Source of the DNA: Phorcus lineatus
Taxonomy: Eukaryota; Mollusca; Gastropoda; Trochida; Trochidae
Length of the DNA stretch: 64,000 bases
Direction of reading: 5' to 3'
Assembly (NCBI GenBank): GCA_921293015.1
Contig: OV121085.1
Location: forward strand, 12,239,731 to 12,303,730
This document shows positions 24,616 through 36,461 of this stretch, piece after piece (within the stretch, counting starts at the first letter, position 1; each line of letters starts with the position of its first letter). Position numbers and translations under genes: made by a program. The notes below the pieces were generated by a model. The model searched no databases, was not told the DNA's origin, and saw only the letters and a list, made by a program, of their open reading frames with translations.

Positions 24616-25440
24616 TTGGTGCTTGTATTTGAGGATTGTCGGTGCCTTGCGAAGTCAGAATTGCTTTCGATTTCAAAGTTTTATGATCTTGAGGCCAAAC
24701 CAGCTATAAGGAAATTCCAAATTCTGAAAATTGTGTTAAATCATTTTATTGATGAGGGAGAGTTTGGCCCTGATCTTTTGGACATGGTTAAAGAGGAACA
24801 TTTGAACAATTTTGAAATAAAGAAACTCGAAATTCAAACACAAAGAGAAATTGAAATAAAAAGATTGGAATTTGAGGAAAAGGCTAAAGAAAGAGAAATT
24901 CGGGAAAGAGAAAAAGAAAGTGAAATTCAGGAAAGAGAAAAAGAAAGAGAAATTCAAAGAGAAAGAGAAAAAGAAGGTTGAGTTGAAATTGAGTTAAAAA
25001 GATTGGGAATTGAGAAAGAAATTGAACTTAAATAGCTTGGAGCTTCATCTCCTCCCTCAACCTCTTCCTCTTTTGACATTACAAGGCACGCCAGACTAGT
25101 CCCACCTTTCAATGAAAAAGAAATACAAAATATTTTTTACATTTTAAAAAGGTTGCTGAAAACCTCAAGTGGCCTAAAGAGTCATGGACTGTGCTATTGC
25201 AAACTGTGTTAAAGGGTAAAGCTCAGGATGCATATTCGGCCCTTTAGATTGAGCAAAGCTCAAATTATGATTTTGTTAAAAGGACCCTTCTGAAAGCTTA
25301 TGAGATAGTGCCCGAAGCTTATCGTCAGAAAATCAGAAATGCTCTTAAAAGGGACAATGAGACTTTTGTAGAGTTTGCTAGAGATAAGGAGACTTTGTTT
25401 GATAGATGGTGTGGTTCTTAAGAGGTTTCAGATTATGCTA
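24616..25440 (+). pseudogene. gag relic with charged coiled coil
   Basis: The N-terminal part (24616-24981) ends in a strongly charged heptad-like KERE/QERE region predicted to coil. Beyond a stop, another frame carries a stretch resembling capsid/SCAN-like gag (YEIVPEAYRQKIRNAL, then FVEFARDKETLFDRWC). Frames are broken by stops at about 24979 and 25246. The protease-like region follows at 25442-25831. Confidence 0.75.
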
Positions 25441-25441
25441 G

Positions 25442-25831
25442 TTGAGGCAGTTGGTTTTGATGGAGGATTTTAAGCAGTGTGTCAATTCTGACCTTAAGAT
25501 GATTTTGCCTTTTGCCTCGAAAGGATTTGTGACACTTTTGGGAGATAATTCTACCCCAAGGCCCGTGCCTTTTTCTGTCAAGTCTTCAGCTAACTCAGAT
25601 GTTTTGCTTCAGGGTATAAGTGGCAGTACTCTTGTTCCTCTTCATTTTGTCAATTTGACTTCTGATCTGATTTCTGGTGAGGTGACGGTTGATGTTCTTG
25701 ACTCTCTCCCAGTTCCGGGTGTTGATTTGTCGATCGGTAATGATCTTATGGGTGGTAAAGTTGGTGCTGATCCCATTGAAAACTGTGAAGCAACTTTCAG
25801 GAACTGTTTCCTACCCGATACCGAGGTTTGA
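25442..25831 (+). pseudogene. protease-region relic of the LTR element
   Basis: A frame containing a VLLQGISGSTLVPL stretch and VDLSIGNDLMGGKV, resembling the flap and C-terminal part of a retroelement protease (I-GNDL-G motif). It breaks off abruptly at 25831 where RT sequence begins in another frame, which suggests an internal deletion. Confidence 0.65.
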
Positions 25832-26836
25832 TGATTGCATTGATCACATCGATCAAGCTAAGTACATCAGTAAGTCTGACCTTTTGAAAGGCTTCTGGCA
25901 GGTTCCACTCACTGACCGTGCAAAGAATATATCAGCGTTTGCTACACCAGATGGACTGTATCAATAAAAAGGGATGCCATGCGGTCTGAAGAATGCTCCA
26001 GCGATGTTCCAACAACTCGTCAGAAACGTCACATCAGGTCTTTACGGTGTCGAAGCTTACATGGATGATGTCATCAATTATGCCATGGAATGGGAAGAAC
26101 ATCTGATGAGAATCCGAGCTTTTGTCGAGAAACTGTCTGAAGCGAAATTGACTGTCAATCTGGCGAAGTGTGAATTCGTAAAGGCACAAGTGAGGGCATG
26201 TTGTAGGGCACGGCCAGGTACAACCAGTTAATGCTAAAGTGGAAGCCATTGCACATTTTCCAGTTCCACAGTCTAAGAGAGAACTCATGAGATTCATGGC
26301 AGGCTATTATAAAAAATTTTGTCAAAATTTTTCTGATGTTGTATCTTCCCTCACAAACCTTTTGGGGAAAAGGGTTAAATTCCTGTGGGATGTCAGTTGT
26401 CAGTCTGCATTTGAAAAAGAGTCAAAGCCATGCTCATGAATTCTCCAGTGTTGCAGGCACCAAATTTTGAGAATGATTTTAAGTTGCAAATTGATGCAAG
26501 TGATGTGTATGCAGGTGCTGTTTTGCGTGATCATTCAGTTTGTTACTTTTCCAAAAAGTCTGACAAGCACCAAAAGAATTATTCAACTATTGAAAGGAAA
26601 CTTTGGGTCTGTTGTTAGCTTTACTGCATTTTGAAGTGTACTTAGGTACAAATACATTTCCAGTTGAAGTCTTTACTGATCACAATCCCTTGGCTTTTCT
26701 TCACAAAATGAAGAACAAAAACCAAAGACTTATGAGGTGGAGTTTTAACTTTGCAAGGGTTCAACCTGTGATTAAAGCCCATCAAGGGTAAAGACAATGT
26801 TTGTGCTGATGCACTTTCGAGAGTGTAAAATGTCGT
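25800..26836 (+). pseudogene. RT and RNase H relic
   Basis: Begins at the first RT aspartate region (SKSDLLKGFWQVPL), continues to MPCGLKNAPAMFQQL and the YMDDVINY active site, then RNase H (LQIDASDVYAGAVL, FTDHNPLAFLHKM, ADALSRV) and stops immediately. The N-terminal part of RT is missing. Stops and shifts at about 25966, 26230, 26437 and 26616. Confidence 0.9.
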
Positions 26837-26962
26837 TTTTGATGCTGAATGTTTGTATTTGAAATATTGTTTTCTAGCTTTTGTATTTTGTTAAAATGTA
26901 CATGTTTATTATTGCTTCAACAGAAAGTTTCTTTGTAACTTTCTTTTCCATAAGGGGGAGAG

Positions 26963-27499
26963 TGTTATGAGTATGTGATTGTTCATAGGTTTAATATTGT
27001 ATAAGATTGTTGTATTGTTTAGTGGGTCACACTTGGACTTGTTTTGATAGTCTTAGCTGGCAGTGTCTAGAATCATCTTTTCTTAAATGTTCTATCTATT
27101 TGCTGATTGCTTGAGTTGGATACTTCTGATTGGAGTTTGTTGTGGAACTTTAAAGAACATTCTAGAAGGTATGTAACCTATATAAGGACCGGCATTAGAA
27201 CTCTTACTGATCTTGCTTCTTACAATCAAATTTGCGATCATCAGTCGTGCCACTGTTTTTGGATACCTTTACAAGCCGGATTCATCTGTCTCCTATCAAA
27301 ACCCACTGACTGTTTTCTACATTCATCAACTGTGTGATTCATAAGGACTGGTGAATATATTTATTTAGCTAATTGATTGTATTAGCTTAATATTGTAATC
27401 TTAAACATTTTGTTTATTATTTGAATGATTAAATTGTTATTAATATACAATTGCTGGTTTGACTGGGGACATTTTCCTATTCCAAATTCATTCCTAACA
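26963..27499 (+). repeat. 3' LTR of the second LTR element
   Basis: 537 bp, beginning tgttatgagtatgtg and ending ttcctaaca, preceded by the purine tract. The 3' half matches the truncated 5' LTR. Confidence 0.85.
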
Positions 27500-28818
27500 A
27501 TTATACGGTTATAGAGAGATATTGTTTACTCAAACACTCATTTATAGAAATTATCATAACTTTACTAGTGTGCGATTACATCAAAATGAAATGATTTATT
27601 TTGAGTGAAAGCCAATAATACCATCGAAACGTTCTGGTCCTAAAATTTCGGACCTTGCATTCACCATGGTGAAATCTAAAACTTTTGCTCTTTTAGCTTT
27701 CTTAGATATCATCAACTTTCTCTGCCAAAGTTCCTCTCTACATTATTCAACTCATATCTTACACATTGCCAAAATTTTTGCATGTACGCATATCTAAAAA
27801 TACATGTCCTGCTTAAAGAATAATATTAGATCAGGTTGCTAAACACGAAAATCTGTCATCTGGGGCTACTATTTTGACTGGGTTATAATAAGAATGTTTA
27901 AGAAACACAGAACAGTTAAGGTCAAGTTCGACCTTTCTGTGGAGAGAAGGGGAGGGAGTAATACCTCTGAAGTAGCTCCGTCAAAAAATATCTATACTAA
28001 ACTTAGTCCAAATACGAGTGTTTCTCGGCCTATGTTGAAGAAGCCTGAATGGATGCAATCAAGTTAATTGTGCGATCATCGATGATGTTTCAAAAGTTAT
28101 CAGTCGAAAAAGCCACAGTTATTTCCGTACTCTTTATGAAATCTGAATTTTTAGAATGCGCACTTTGCACATTGACAGAACACAGGGACAACAAATATCA
28201 TATCCATGCATCCAGTGTTTTCATTAGCTAAAATATTGTAAGAAAGCTGAAGTTGAAGGTTTTGCCGCTGAGGAACTCGTATTTTGAGGGATGACGGACG
28301 ATTCTCATATCATTTAAGACAACATCACCGCATTTAACACACATCTGCATAATATGGATACTGCTTAAACAATTTATAATCAGTACGCATAAGGTACATT
28401 TCTTTATTTCTTTACTACAATAGATGGAGGGATGGTGATAGTGTTGATAGATTTATGAGTACGTCGTAGATAATGGGGATGACATGGCCTTTTTTTCTAG
28501 TCATCAAAGAATGAATGCGTTTTCTCAATTTAATTTACTTTGATTTGTATGCGCCAAGTTCGTTTTCTCGATTCATATGTATTGATGAATTTGATAAGCT
28601 TGAATCTTTTCTGTTCTGACTGACTTCATTTTGTCCATTTTGGTGGTTGGAAGTATTTACAACCCATGTTCATTTGTTGAACCCGCCCCTGGATCGGCCA
28701 CTGAAATGAATCATAGAATCTTGAAATATATTCGACAGGCTAGCATGCTTCTGCTATGTAGTGTCCGCAGTTGCAGTCAATTATGGTCAATTTCGTTAAA
28801 TGGCTTTACGTTTTTCAG
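27500..28818. other. intron 2 end, first copy of the duplicated unit
   Basis: From about 27950 this intron is homologous to 30035-30661 and 33890-34783. A 60-codon open frame (28049-28231) is present in all three copies (30101-30283, 33980-34162). Most differences between copies change amino acids, and there is no splice context, so I regard it as duplicated non-coding sequence. Confidence 0.7.
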
Positions 28819-29106
28819 ACAATGCATTGAAACCAATCACCCTCCAGTCAAATACAAAGACTTACAACACTGTGACTCTGTCTTGGACATCTCCTGATGC
28901 TACTGATTATACAAACAGCTACGTCATCAACTACAATGAACTGGGTGGAACTGCAAAGACACATAACGTTAACGGCCAGGATACGATCACAGTGATTCCC
29001 AATCTAAAAGCGGGAACAACCTATACCTTCAAGGTTGCTAGATCCATCACAAGAGAGGGTCGAACACAGGAAGTACCAGCATCAGATACCTCCATGGTTA
29101 CAACAA
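28819..29106 (+). CDS. exon 3: FN3 domain, module copy 1
   Basis: Residues 67-162. A complete FN3 domain in one symmetrical phase 1-1 exon of 288 nt. It has the conserved tryptophan (TLSWTSP) and the tyrosine-corner segment (LKAGTTYTFKVARSI), ending VTTS. Nearly identical to exons 5 and 7; differs from them at a handful of residues, such as FKVARS against FTVARS. The symmetrical phase allows duplication or skipping without frameshift. Confidence 0.93.
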
Positions 29107-29387
29107 GTAAATCGAATGAAACTTATATGAGCAGTTCTTTGAAGCTTTGTGTGTACGAATTAGTTGTTTCAAATGAATTTGTTTGCAATATGTTATACAA
29201 TGATATCGGTAGGAGTTTCAAATTATTATCCATACTGCAACTAATAAATATTTTGCGTAAATATAAATTCCTTCAACAAAAGGAATTACAATTATCCTTT
29301 ATTTTCATCAAATTGGTATGAAATGTATCTGATTTTAAAGTTCATAGGTATAATTTCCACTTTATCAGTTTAAATTAATTTGCACAG

Positions 29388-29525
29388 ATGGAGTATACTC
29401 AGACAGCTGCACTGCTGTGGGTAGTTCAACTGAATGTGGAGCTGGTCTTGTGTGTGTGTCGGGAACAGAAAACAAGTGTCTCTGTACGAGTGGAAACTAT
29501 TTCACTGGGTCCAACTGTATATCGA
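29388..29525 (+). CDS. exon 4: six-cysteine module, copy 1
   Basis: Residues 163-208. Spacing C-x8-C-x5-C-x7-C-x-C-x10-C (SCTAVGSSTEC, LVC, KCLC, NYFTGSNC). Phase 1-1, 138 nt, donor TCGA|gtaagt. Differs from exons 6 and 8 by GTENK in place of GTVNK. Confidence 0.93.
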
Positions 29526-30661
29526 GTAAGTTTCTAAAAGCCTGGTATACCCTAATCAATTGATTAGATAAACCTTGTCTTGATCGCTTATGTCATAAAA
29601 ATCCAACATGTTATCAGTTACTACTCATCAGATCAAGAACCATGATCTAATTTCCAAGTCGCGACCATTATAGCTTGTTATTACTGCGACTTAATAATTC
29701 TTTGTAAGCTGACGCAATATAAAAGAAAAAGAGGAGAGCTGCTTCCTTTTATATCTATATCTTGTTTTTGTTGTTAACATAATGTCAGTCTTTTCAGAGT
29801 GTATCCTTTATTATTAATTTAACACTCTTACATAGTAATCTAGAATCTTTAAAGATTTAGTTTTGCATCTAAATTAAAAGGATTGTTAAACGAAATATAA
29901 TTATAAATTATAATTTATGTAAGAAAGGATTTATACAGGTGAAATATACTTCCAAAGAAAACAGCCTGTTAAGGAAAGATAGGACGAATAAAATATTTTA
30001 GAATTCTTTAACATTTTCAAAGTAAGCTTAGGGTGAAAAATATCTATACTGACCTTAATCCAAATACGAGCGTTTCTCGGCCTATGTTGAAGAAGCCTGA
30101 ATGGATGCAATCAAGTTAATTGTGCGATCATCGATGATGTTTCAAAAGTTATCACTCGAAAAAGCCACAGTTATTTCCGTACTCTTTATGAAAACTGAAC
30201 ATTTTGAATGCGCACATTGCACATTGACAGAACACAGGGACAACAAATTTTGTATCGATGCATCCAGTGTTTTCATTAGCTAAAATATTGTAAGAATGCA
30301 GAAGTTGAAGGTTTTGCCGCTGAGGAAATCGTATTTTGAGGGACGACGGACGATTCTCATCCCAGTTCGTTTTCTCGATTCATATGTCTTGATGAATTTG
30401 ATAAGCTTGAATCTTTTCTGTTCTGATTGACATCATTTTGTCCATTTCGGTTGTTGAAAGTATTTACAAGCCATGTTCATTTGTTGAAGTTAATGTAAAA
30501 TTTTTAATTAAAAACCCCAACCAAATGTCTACCCGCCCCCGGATCAGCCACTGAAATGAATCATAGAATCTTGAAATATATTCGACAGGCTAGCATGCTT
30601 CTGCTATGTAGTATCCGCAGTTGCAGTCAATTATGGTCAATATGGTTTTACGTTTTTTCAG
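29526..30661. other. intron between module copies 1 and 2
   Basis: Shows the repeated flanks of the duplicated unit: the region after the cysteine exon resembles 31369-31860 and 35502-35830. A sequence homologous to 27985-28300 begins at about 30035. No other feature. Confidence 0.7.
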
Positions 30662-30949
30662 ACAATGCATTGAAACCAATCACCCTCCAGTCAATTACAA
30701 AGACTTACAACACTATGACACTGTCTTGGACATCTCCTGATGCTGCTGATTATACAAACAGCTACGTCATCAACTACAATGAACTGGGTGGAACTGTAAA
30801 AACACACAACGTTAACGGCCAGGATACGACCACAGTGATTCCCAATCTAAAAGCGGGAACAACCTATACCTTCACTGTTGCTAGATCCATCACAAGAGAG
30901 GGTCGAACACAGGAAGTACCAGCATCAGATACCTCCATGGTTACAACAA
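30662..30949 (+). CDS. exon 5: FN3 domain, module copy 2
   Basis: Residues 209-304. Same 288-nt phase 1-1 exon as exons 3 and 7 with TLSWTSPDAADYTNSYV and QDTTTVIPNLKAGTTYTF. Splices to exon 6 as exon 3 does to exon 4. Confidence 0.93.
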
Positions 30950-31230
30950 GTAAGTCGAATGAAACTTATATGAGCAGTTCTTTGAAGCTTTGTGTGTACG
31001 AATTAGTTGTTTCAAATGAATTTGTTTGCAATATGTTATACAATGATATCGGTGGGAGTTTTAAATTATGATCCATACTGCAACTAATAAATATTTTGCG
31101 TAAATATAAATGCCTTCAACAAAAGTAATTACAATTATCTTTTATTTTCATCAAATTGGTATGAAATGTATCTGATTTTAAAGTTCATAGGTATAATTTC
31201 CACTTTATCAGTTTAAATTAATTTGCACAG

Positions 31231-31368
31231 ATGGAGTATACTCGGACAGCTGCACTGCTGTGGGTAGTTCAACTGAATGTGGAGCTGGTCTTGTGTGTGT
31301 GTCGGGAACAGTAAACAAGTGCCTCTGTACGAGTGGAAACTATTTCACTGGGTCCAACTGTATATCGA
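31231..31368 (+). CDS. exon 6: six-cysteine module, copy 2
   Basis: Residues 305-350. Six cysteines at the same spacing as exon 4. Its protein sequence appears identical to exon 8, which points to a more recent common origin for copies 2 and 3. Confidence 0.93.
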
Positions 31369-32109
31369 GTAAGTTTCTAAAAGCATGGTATCCCCTAATC
31401 AATTGATTAGATAAACCTTGTCATGAACGCTTATGTCATAAAAATGCAACATGTTATCAGTTACTACTCATCAGACTTCAATTAACCATGATATCATGTT
31501 GTTTCTGAGACAAAAAAATCTTTGTAAGCTGACACAATATAAAAGCAAAAGAGGAGAGCTGCTTCTTCATTTTTTTTTATCTATATCTTGTTTTTGTTGT
31601 TAACATAATGTCAGTCTTTTCAGAGTGTATCCTTGTTTAATAATTTAACACTCTTAAATTAACAACCTCGAATCCTTAAAGATTTATTTTTGCATCTAAA
31701 TTTGAAGGATTGTAAAATAGAATATAATCATGAATTATAATTTTTGTAAGAAATGATTAATATAGGTGCAATATACTTCCCAAGAAAACAGCCTGTTAAG
31801 GAAAGGTCGGACAAATAAAATATTTAAGAATTCTTTAACATTTTCAAAGTAAGCTTAGGGTGTATTTTGTCTGAAAAGGTAAGAAAATATGGGGTGACTG
31901 AACCATTTTAAGAGTTATAAGCATTTATGATATTGTTGCCGTTTATAATTTCGCTACATGTATTTTTGACCGATTTTGTATGTTTGAATAAAGCGCGCTC
32001 TTTCCGTGAATAAAGAACCCTTCTAAACACGTTTCTACTTATTTTCATTTCAATCACTTTATTATGAAAAACTTAATTTTTATAAGCACTTTGGCAGGTT
32101 CACAATTAT
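31369..32109. other. intron 6, first part
   Basis: Homologous to the introns after exons 4 and 8 up to about 31860, then unique sequence. No gene. Confidence 0.6.
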
Positions 32110-32257
32110 AGGATATCAAACTCGTTCCCCTTTCATATCAAGTTTATGTCCCAAGTGAAATAATTTTGCTTTGTCACGAGCCTTGGCGAGTGACAAAACA
32201 AAATTATTTCACGAGGGACATAAACTTGATATGAAAGGGGAACGAGTTTTGTATCCT
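32110..32257. repeat. 148-bp foldback hairpin
   Basis: An inverted repeat with arms of about 70 bp (aggatatcaaactcg ... and ... cgagttttgtatcct) around a six-base centre at about 32181-32186. Only a few mismatches separate the arms, so it could extrude as a cruciform or fold in RNA. It is probably part of a foldback or MITE-type element: attacccacg at 32262-32271 recurs inverted at 33334-33343. Confidence 0.88.
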
Positions 32258-33346
32258 ATTTATTACCCACGTTTTTAACAATGAAAACATCGTCAAATCA
32301 AAGTAAAATTTAGCTTCCCTAAAGAGAAATTCAAACCGCGGATTAATACTTTAAACTGGTGATTGGAATGTCGGCCCCCTCACGTCGGAAAACGTACGCT
32401 GCTTTGATGTAATGTAGTTCATTACATTTGATAAAGAAAAACATTAAAAAAAACTACAACTGAAAGCAAAACTCATTTCATTCATTTCATTTTAAGACTA
32501 GGTTTCAGCTACAAATCTGTTTTATTCAGCATAAACTCGTGAAAACTGTCAACATTTTGACTGATAAACGTGACCTAAATCTCGGCTCAACGTCAGTCGG
32601 CCGTCACTCGATCCAGGCGAGTCGTGACGTGGGTAAAGTCTGTTCGGGAACAATGGATTAACAAGATATGTTTTCAATGGCACACGTAACATCTGGCCTC
32701 AAAAGGGAATAACATTGAAATTTATGTCTCAAAAACAGTCAACTGGTAAAGAAACTTTTCATTCAATTGCAACTAGGCCTGGTCTTCATCAGATGACAAG
32801 TAGGCTTAGCCTACATAAACAATACGGCGACACTTGGCGAAACAGGCAAAACAGTAAGTCTATATCTAGGTACTTGCTTTTCCCCCTGAGAAGTCTTAAC
32901 AACACATATTCTGAAAGTGTTCAAAGGCCGAATAACATTCACAACTCGTTCAATAACTTTTTCACCGATTTTCATCAAATCATTGTTTTTTTACGGGTCA
33001 CGCCATCTTTGTTTACATGAGTCCCGATAGACCTTCTAGCAAACGAATTTTGTTACTTATTTAGATTGTATCGTTTTTCTATTCATTTACGGAAATTTCA
33101 GTAATTAAAGGAAAGAAAAGCTTTGCATGTAGCCACAATGAAAATTCAGTTTTATTCGATCATATTATGAAAATTCTCTTTTTTCGTGTGCATAGGAACG
33201 AAAACTTATGAATGGAAATCATGAATGAAATAGCTGATGAAAGTAGTACCTGTAACGTCAAAACTCATGTATCAGCCAATCAAAAAACTCGAAGGTATAA
33301 CAGATTGTTATGAAACCCCTTTACGAAGTCCCACGTGGGTAATAAT
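32258..33346. other. insertion between module copies 2 and 3
   Basis: Sequence without counterpart in the other copies. It is bracketed by the inverted attacccacg/cgtgggtaat words at 32262 and 33334 and may be a non-autonomous element about 1.1-1.2 kb long including the hairpin at its left end. An open frame at 32715-33020 has no recognised motif. Confidence 0.45.
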
Positions 33347-33765
33347 GAATTTTCATTAACTCGGACATTTAAGATATTTCTAACTGTAATCAGCACAGTT
33401 GATTAAGAAAACGCTTTGAGAAATAATAATAGGGGGTCACGGAATTATTTTTAACATTTTGTGGTCATTTCTTAAATATCTACGTAAAAACCTGATGTCA
33501 TAAAAGGCAATTTCAATTTTTCTTCATATCAGAAATGTATGTACAGAAGGAACAAATTTAGTATGAATATGACTGACTGTCACATCATACTGCATTTCGT
33601 AAAAGAACTTTGTGACATAATTAAGCGATTTGCATCAGTGGATGGATAATTCTTTACTCTAACAACTGCAACGCAATTATTTTGAGACTGCAAAATGAAA
33701 CCATAAGCGAGTATGATTTCTGAATCCTATCTCTCTCTATAAAAAAAAGCTTTGTGAGTGTCTGT
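33347..33765. repeat. intronic duplicate, copy a
   Basis: About 420 bp (from aatgaattttcattaactcgg to ctttgtgagt) recurring at about 35927-36341 just before exon 9, with a shorter third piece at 35830-35926. It shows that module copy 3 and exon 9 share upstream flanks. Confidence 0.85.
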
Positions 33766-34783
33766 TATCTGGGGCCACTATTTTGACTGGCTGAAGGATG
33801 CGTCATGATAAGAATGTTTAAGAAACACAAAATAGGTGAAGTCAAAGTCGACCTTTTTTTGGAGGGAAGGGGAGGGGGAGGGGAGGGGGTATTACCTCTG
33901 AAGTAGCTCCGTCAAAAAATATCTATACTAAACTTAGTCCAAATACGAGCGTTTCTAGGCCTATGTTGAAGAAGCCTGAATGGATGCAATCAAGTTAATT
34001 GTGCGATCATCGATGATGTTTCAAAAGTTATCAGTCGAAAAAGCCACAGTTATTTCCGTACTCTTTATGAAAACTGAACTTTTTGAATGCGCACTTTGTA
34101 CTTTGACAGAACAGAGGGACAACAAATATCTTATCCATGCATTCAGTGTTTTCATTAGCTAAAATATTGTAAGAAAGCTGAAGTTGAAGGTTTTGCCGCT
34201 GAGGAACTCGTATTTTGAGGGATGACGGACGATTCTCATATCCTTTAAGACAACATCACCGCATTTAACACACATCTGCATAATATGGATGCTGCTAAAA
34301 AAAATTAAAATTAGTACCCATAAGTTAGATTTCTTTACTACAATAGATGGAGGGATGGTGATAGTGTTGATAGATTTATGAGTACGTCGTAGATAATGGG
34401 GATGAAGTGGCATTTTTTTCTAGTCATCAAAGAAGGAATGTGTTTTCTCAATTTCGTTTTACTTTGATTGGTATGCGCTCACTTCGTTTTCTCGATTCAT
34501 GTCTTGATGAATTTGATAAGCTTGAATCTTTTCTGTTCTGACTGACTTCATTTTGTCCATTTTGGTGGTTGAAAGTATTTACAACCCATGTTAATTTGTT
34601 GAATTTAATGTACGACTTTTAATTAAAAAACCCAACCAACTGACTACCTGCCCACGGATCAGCCACTGAAATGAATCATAGAATCTTGAAATTTATTCGA
34701 CAGGCTAGCATGCTACTGCTTTGTAGTGTCCGCAGTTGCAGTCGATTATGGTCAATTTCGTCATATGGTTTTATGTTTTTCAG

Positions 34784-35071
34784 ACAATGCATTGAAACCA
34801 ATCACCCTCCAGTCAAATACAAAGACTTACAACACAATGACACTGTCTTGGACATCTCCTGATGCTGCTGATTACACAAACAGCTACGCCATCAACTACA
34901 ATGAACTGGGTGGAACTGTAAAGACACATAACGTTAACAGCCAGGATACGATCACAGTGATTCCCAATCTAAAAGCGGGAACAACCTATACCTTCACTGT
35001 TGCTAGATCCATCACAAGAGAGGGTCGAACACAGGAAGTACCAGCATCAGATACCTCCATGGTTACAACAA
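34784..35071 (+). CDS. exon 7: FN3 domain, module copy 3
   Basis: Residues 351-446. 288 nt, phase 1-1, close to exons 3 and 5 (NSYAINYNELGG and NVNSQDTIT are copy-specific). Full FN3 core present. Confidence 0.93.
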
Positions 35072-35363
35072 GTAAGTCGAATGAAACTTATATGAGCAGT
35101 TCTTTGAAGCTTTTTGTGTACGAATTAGTTGGTTCAAAAGAATTTGTGCGCAATATGTTATACAATGATATCGGTTGGAGTTTTAAATTATGATCCATAC
35201 TGCAACTAATCAATATTTTGCGTAAATATAAATGCCCTCAACAAAAGTTATTACAATTATCTTTTATTTTCATCAAATTGGTATGAAATGTATCAGATTT
35301 TAAAGTTCATAGGTATAATTTTCACTTTATCAGTTGAAATCAATATCATATAAAATTGCACAG

Positions 35364-35501
35364 ATGGAGTATACTCGGACAGCTGCACTGCTGTGGGTAG
35401 TTCAACTGAATGTGGAGCTGGTCTTGTGTGTGTGTCGGGAACAGTAAACAAGTGCCTCTGTACGAGTGGAAACTATTTCACTGGGTCCAACTGTATATCG
35501 A
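35364..35501 (+). CDS. exon 8: six-cysteine module, copy 3
   Basis: Residues 447-492. Same six-cysteine spacing as exons 4 and 6, donor TCGA|gtaagt, phase 1-1. Confidence 0.93.
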
Positions 35502-35829
35502 GTAAGTTTCTAAAAGCCTGGCATCCCCTAATCAATTGATTAGATAAACCTTGTCATGAACGCTTATGTCATAAAAATGCAACATGTTCTCAGTTACTAC
35601 TTATCAGTCTTCAATTAACCATGATCTAATTTCCAAGTCGCGACCATGATATCATGTTGTTACTGCGACGAAATATTTTTTGTAAGCTGAAACAATATAA
35701 AAACAAAAGAGGAGAGCTGCTTCTTCTTTTTTTTATCTTTATCTTGTTTTTGTTGTTAACATAATGTCAGTCCTTTCAGAGTATATCCTTGTTTCATAAT
35801 TTAACACTCTTAAATTAATAATCTTGAAT

Positions 35830-36341
35830 CCTAACTCGGACATTAAAGATATTTCTATAACTGTGATCAGCACATTTGATTAAGAAAACGCTTTTAGAAA
35901 TAATTATAGGGGTAAAAATTTTTTGAAATAATGAATTTTCATTAACTCGGACATTTAAGATATTTCTAACTGTAATCAGCACATTTGATTAAGAAAATGC
36001 TTTGAGAAATAATAATAGGGGGTCACGGAATTATTTTTAACACTTTGTGGTCATTTCTGAAATAGCTACGTAAAAGCCTGATGTCATAAAAGGCAATTTC
36101 AATTTGTATTTATATCAGAAATGTATGTACAGAAGGAACAAATTTAGCATGAATATGACTAACTGTCACACCATACTGCATTTCGTAAAAGGACTTTGTG
36201 ACATATTTAAGCGATTTGCATCAGTGGACGGATAATTCTTTACTCTAACAACTGCAATGCAATTGTTTGAGACTGCAAAATGAAACCATAGGCGAGTATG
36301 ATTTCAGAATCCTATCTCTCTATAAAAAAAACTTTGTGAGT
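35830..36341. repeat. intronic duplicates, copies b and c
   Basis: A partial copy (35830-35926) followed by a fuller one (35927-36341) of the block at 33347-33765. Similarity by eye is high throughout the fuller copy. Confidence 0.85.
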
Positions 36342-36461
36342 TTCACTGAATGAAAATAGGAATTAAGGGAATGTTAACGTGTATTATTACTTACATCAAT
36401 CAACTGAAATATTATGAAAAGGCATACGTTACTTTTCTCCATCAACAGTTTTTTTTTACAG

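Larger units (their letters stand above)
24252..27499 (+). mobile_element. decayed LTR retrotransposon with tRNA-Pro-like PBS
   Basis: Second LTR element in intron 2. The 5' LTR is truncated (about 24252-24521); the 3' LTR is longer (26963-27499). A primer-binding-site-like ttggggctcgtccgggaa follows the 5' LTR and nearly matches the tRNA-Pro site used by many retroelements. A purine tract taagggggagag precedes the 3' LTR. Gag, protease-like, RT and RNase H remnants are present in + order; no integrase is visible. Many stops and frameshifts. Confidence 0.88.

Noticed and set aside
32715..33020. 101-codon open frame in the insertion between modules
   Set aside because: No motif; probably chance within a non-autonomous element.
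28049..34162. 60-codon open frame MDAIKLIVRSSMM... found in three intron copies (28049, 30101, 33980)
   Set aside because: It exists in three copies because the introns were duplicated. Most differences between copies change the amino acid, there is no splice context, and no domain is visible.
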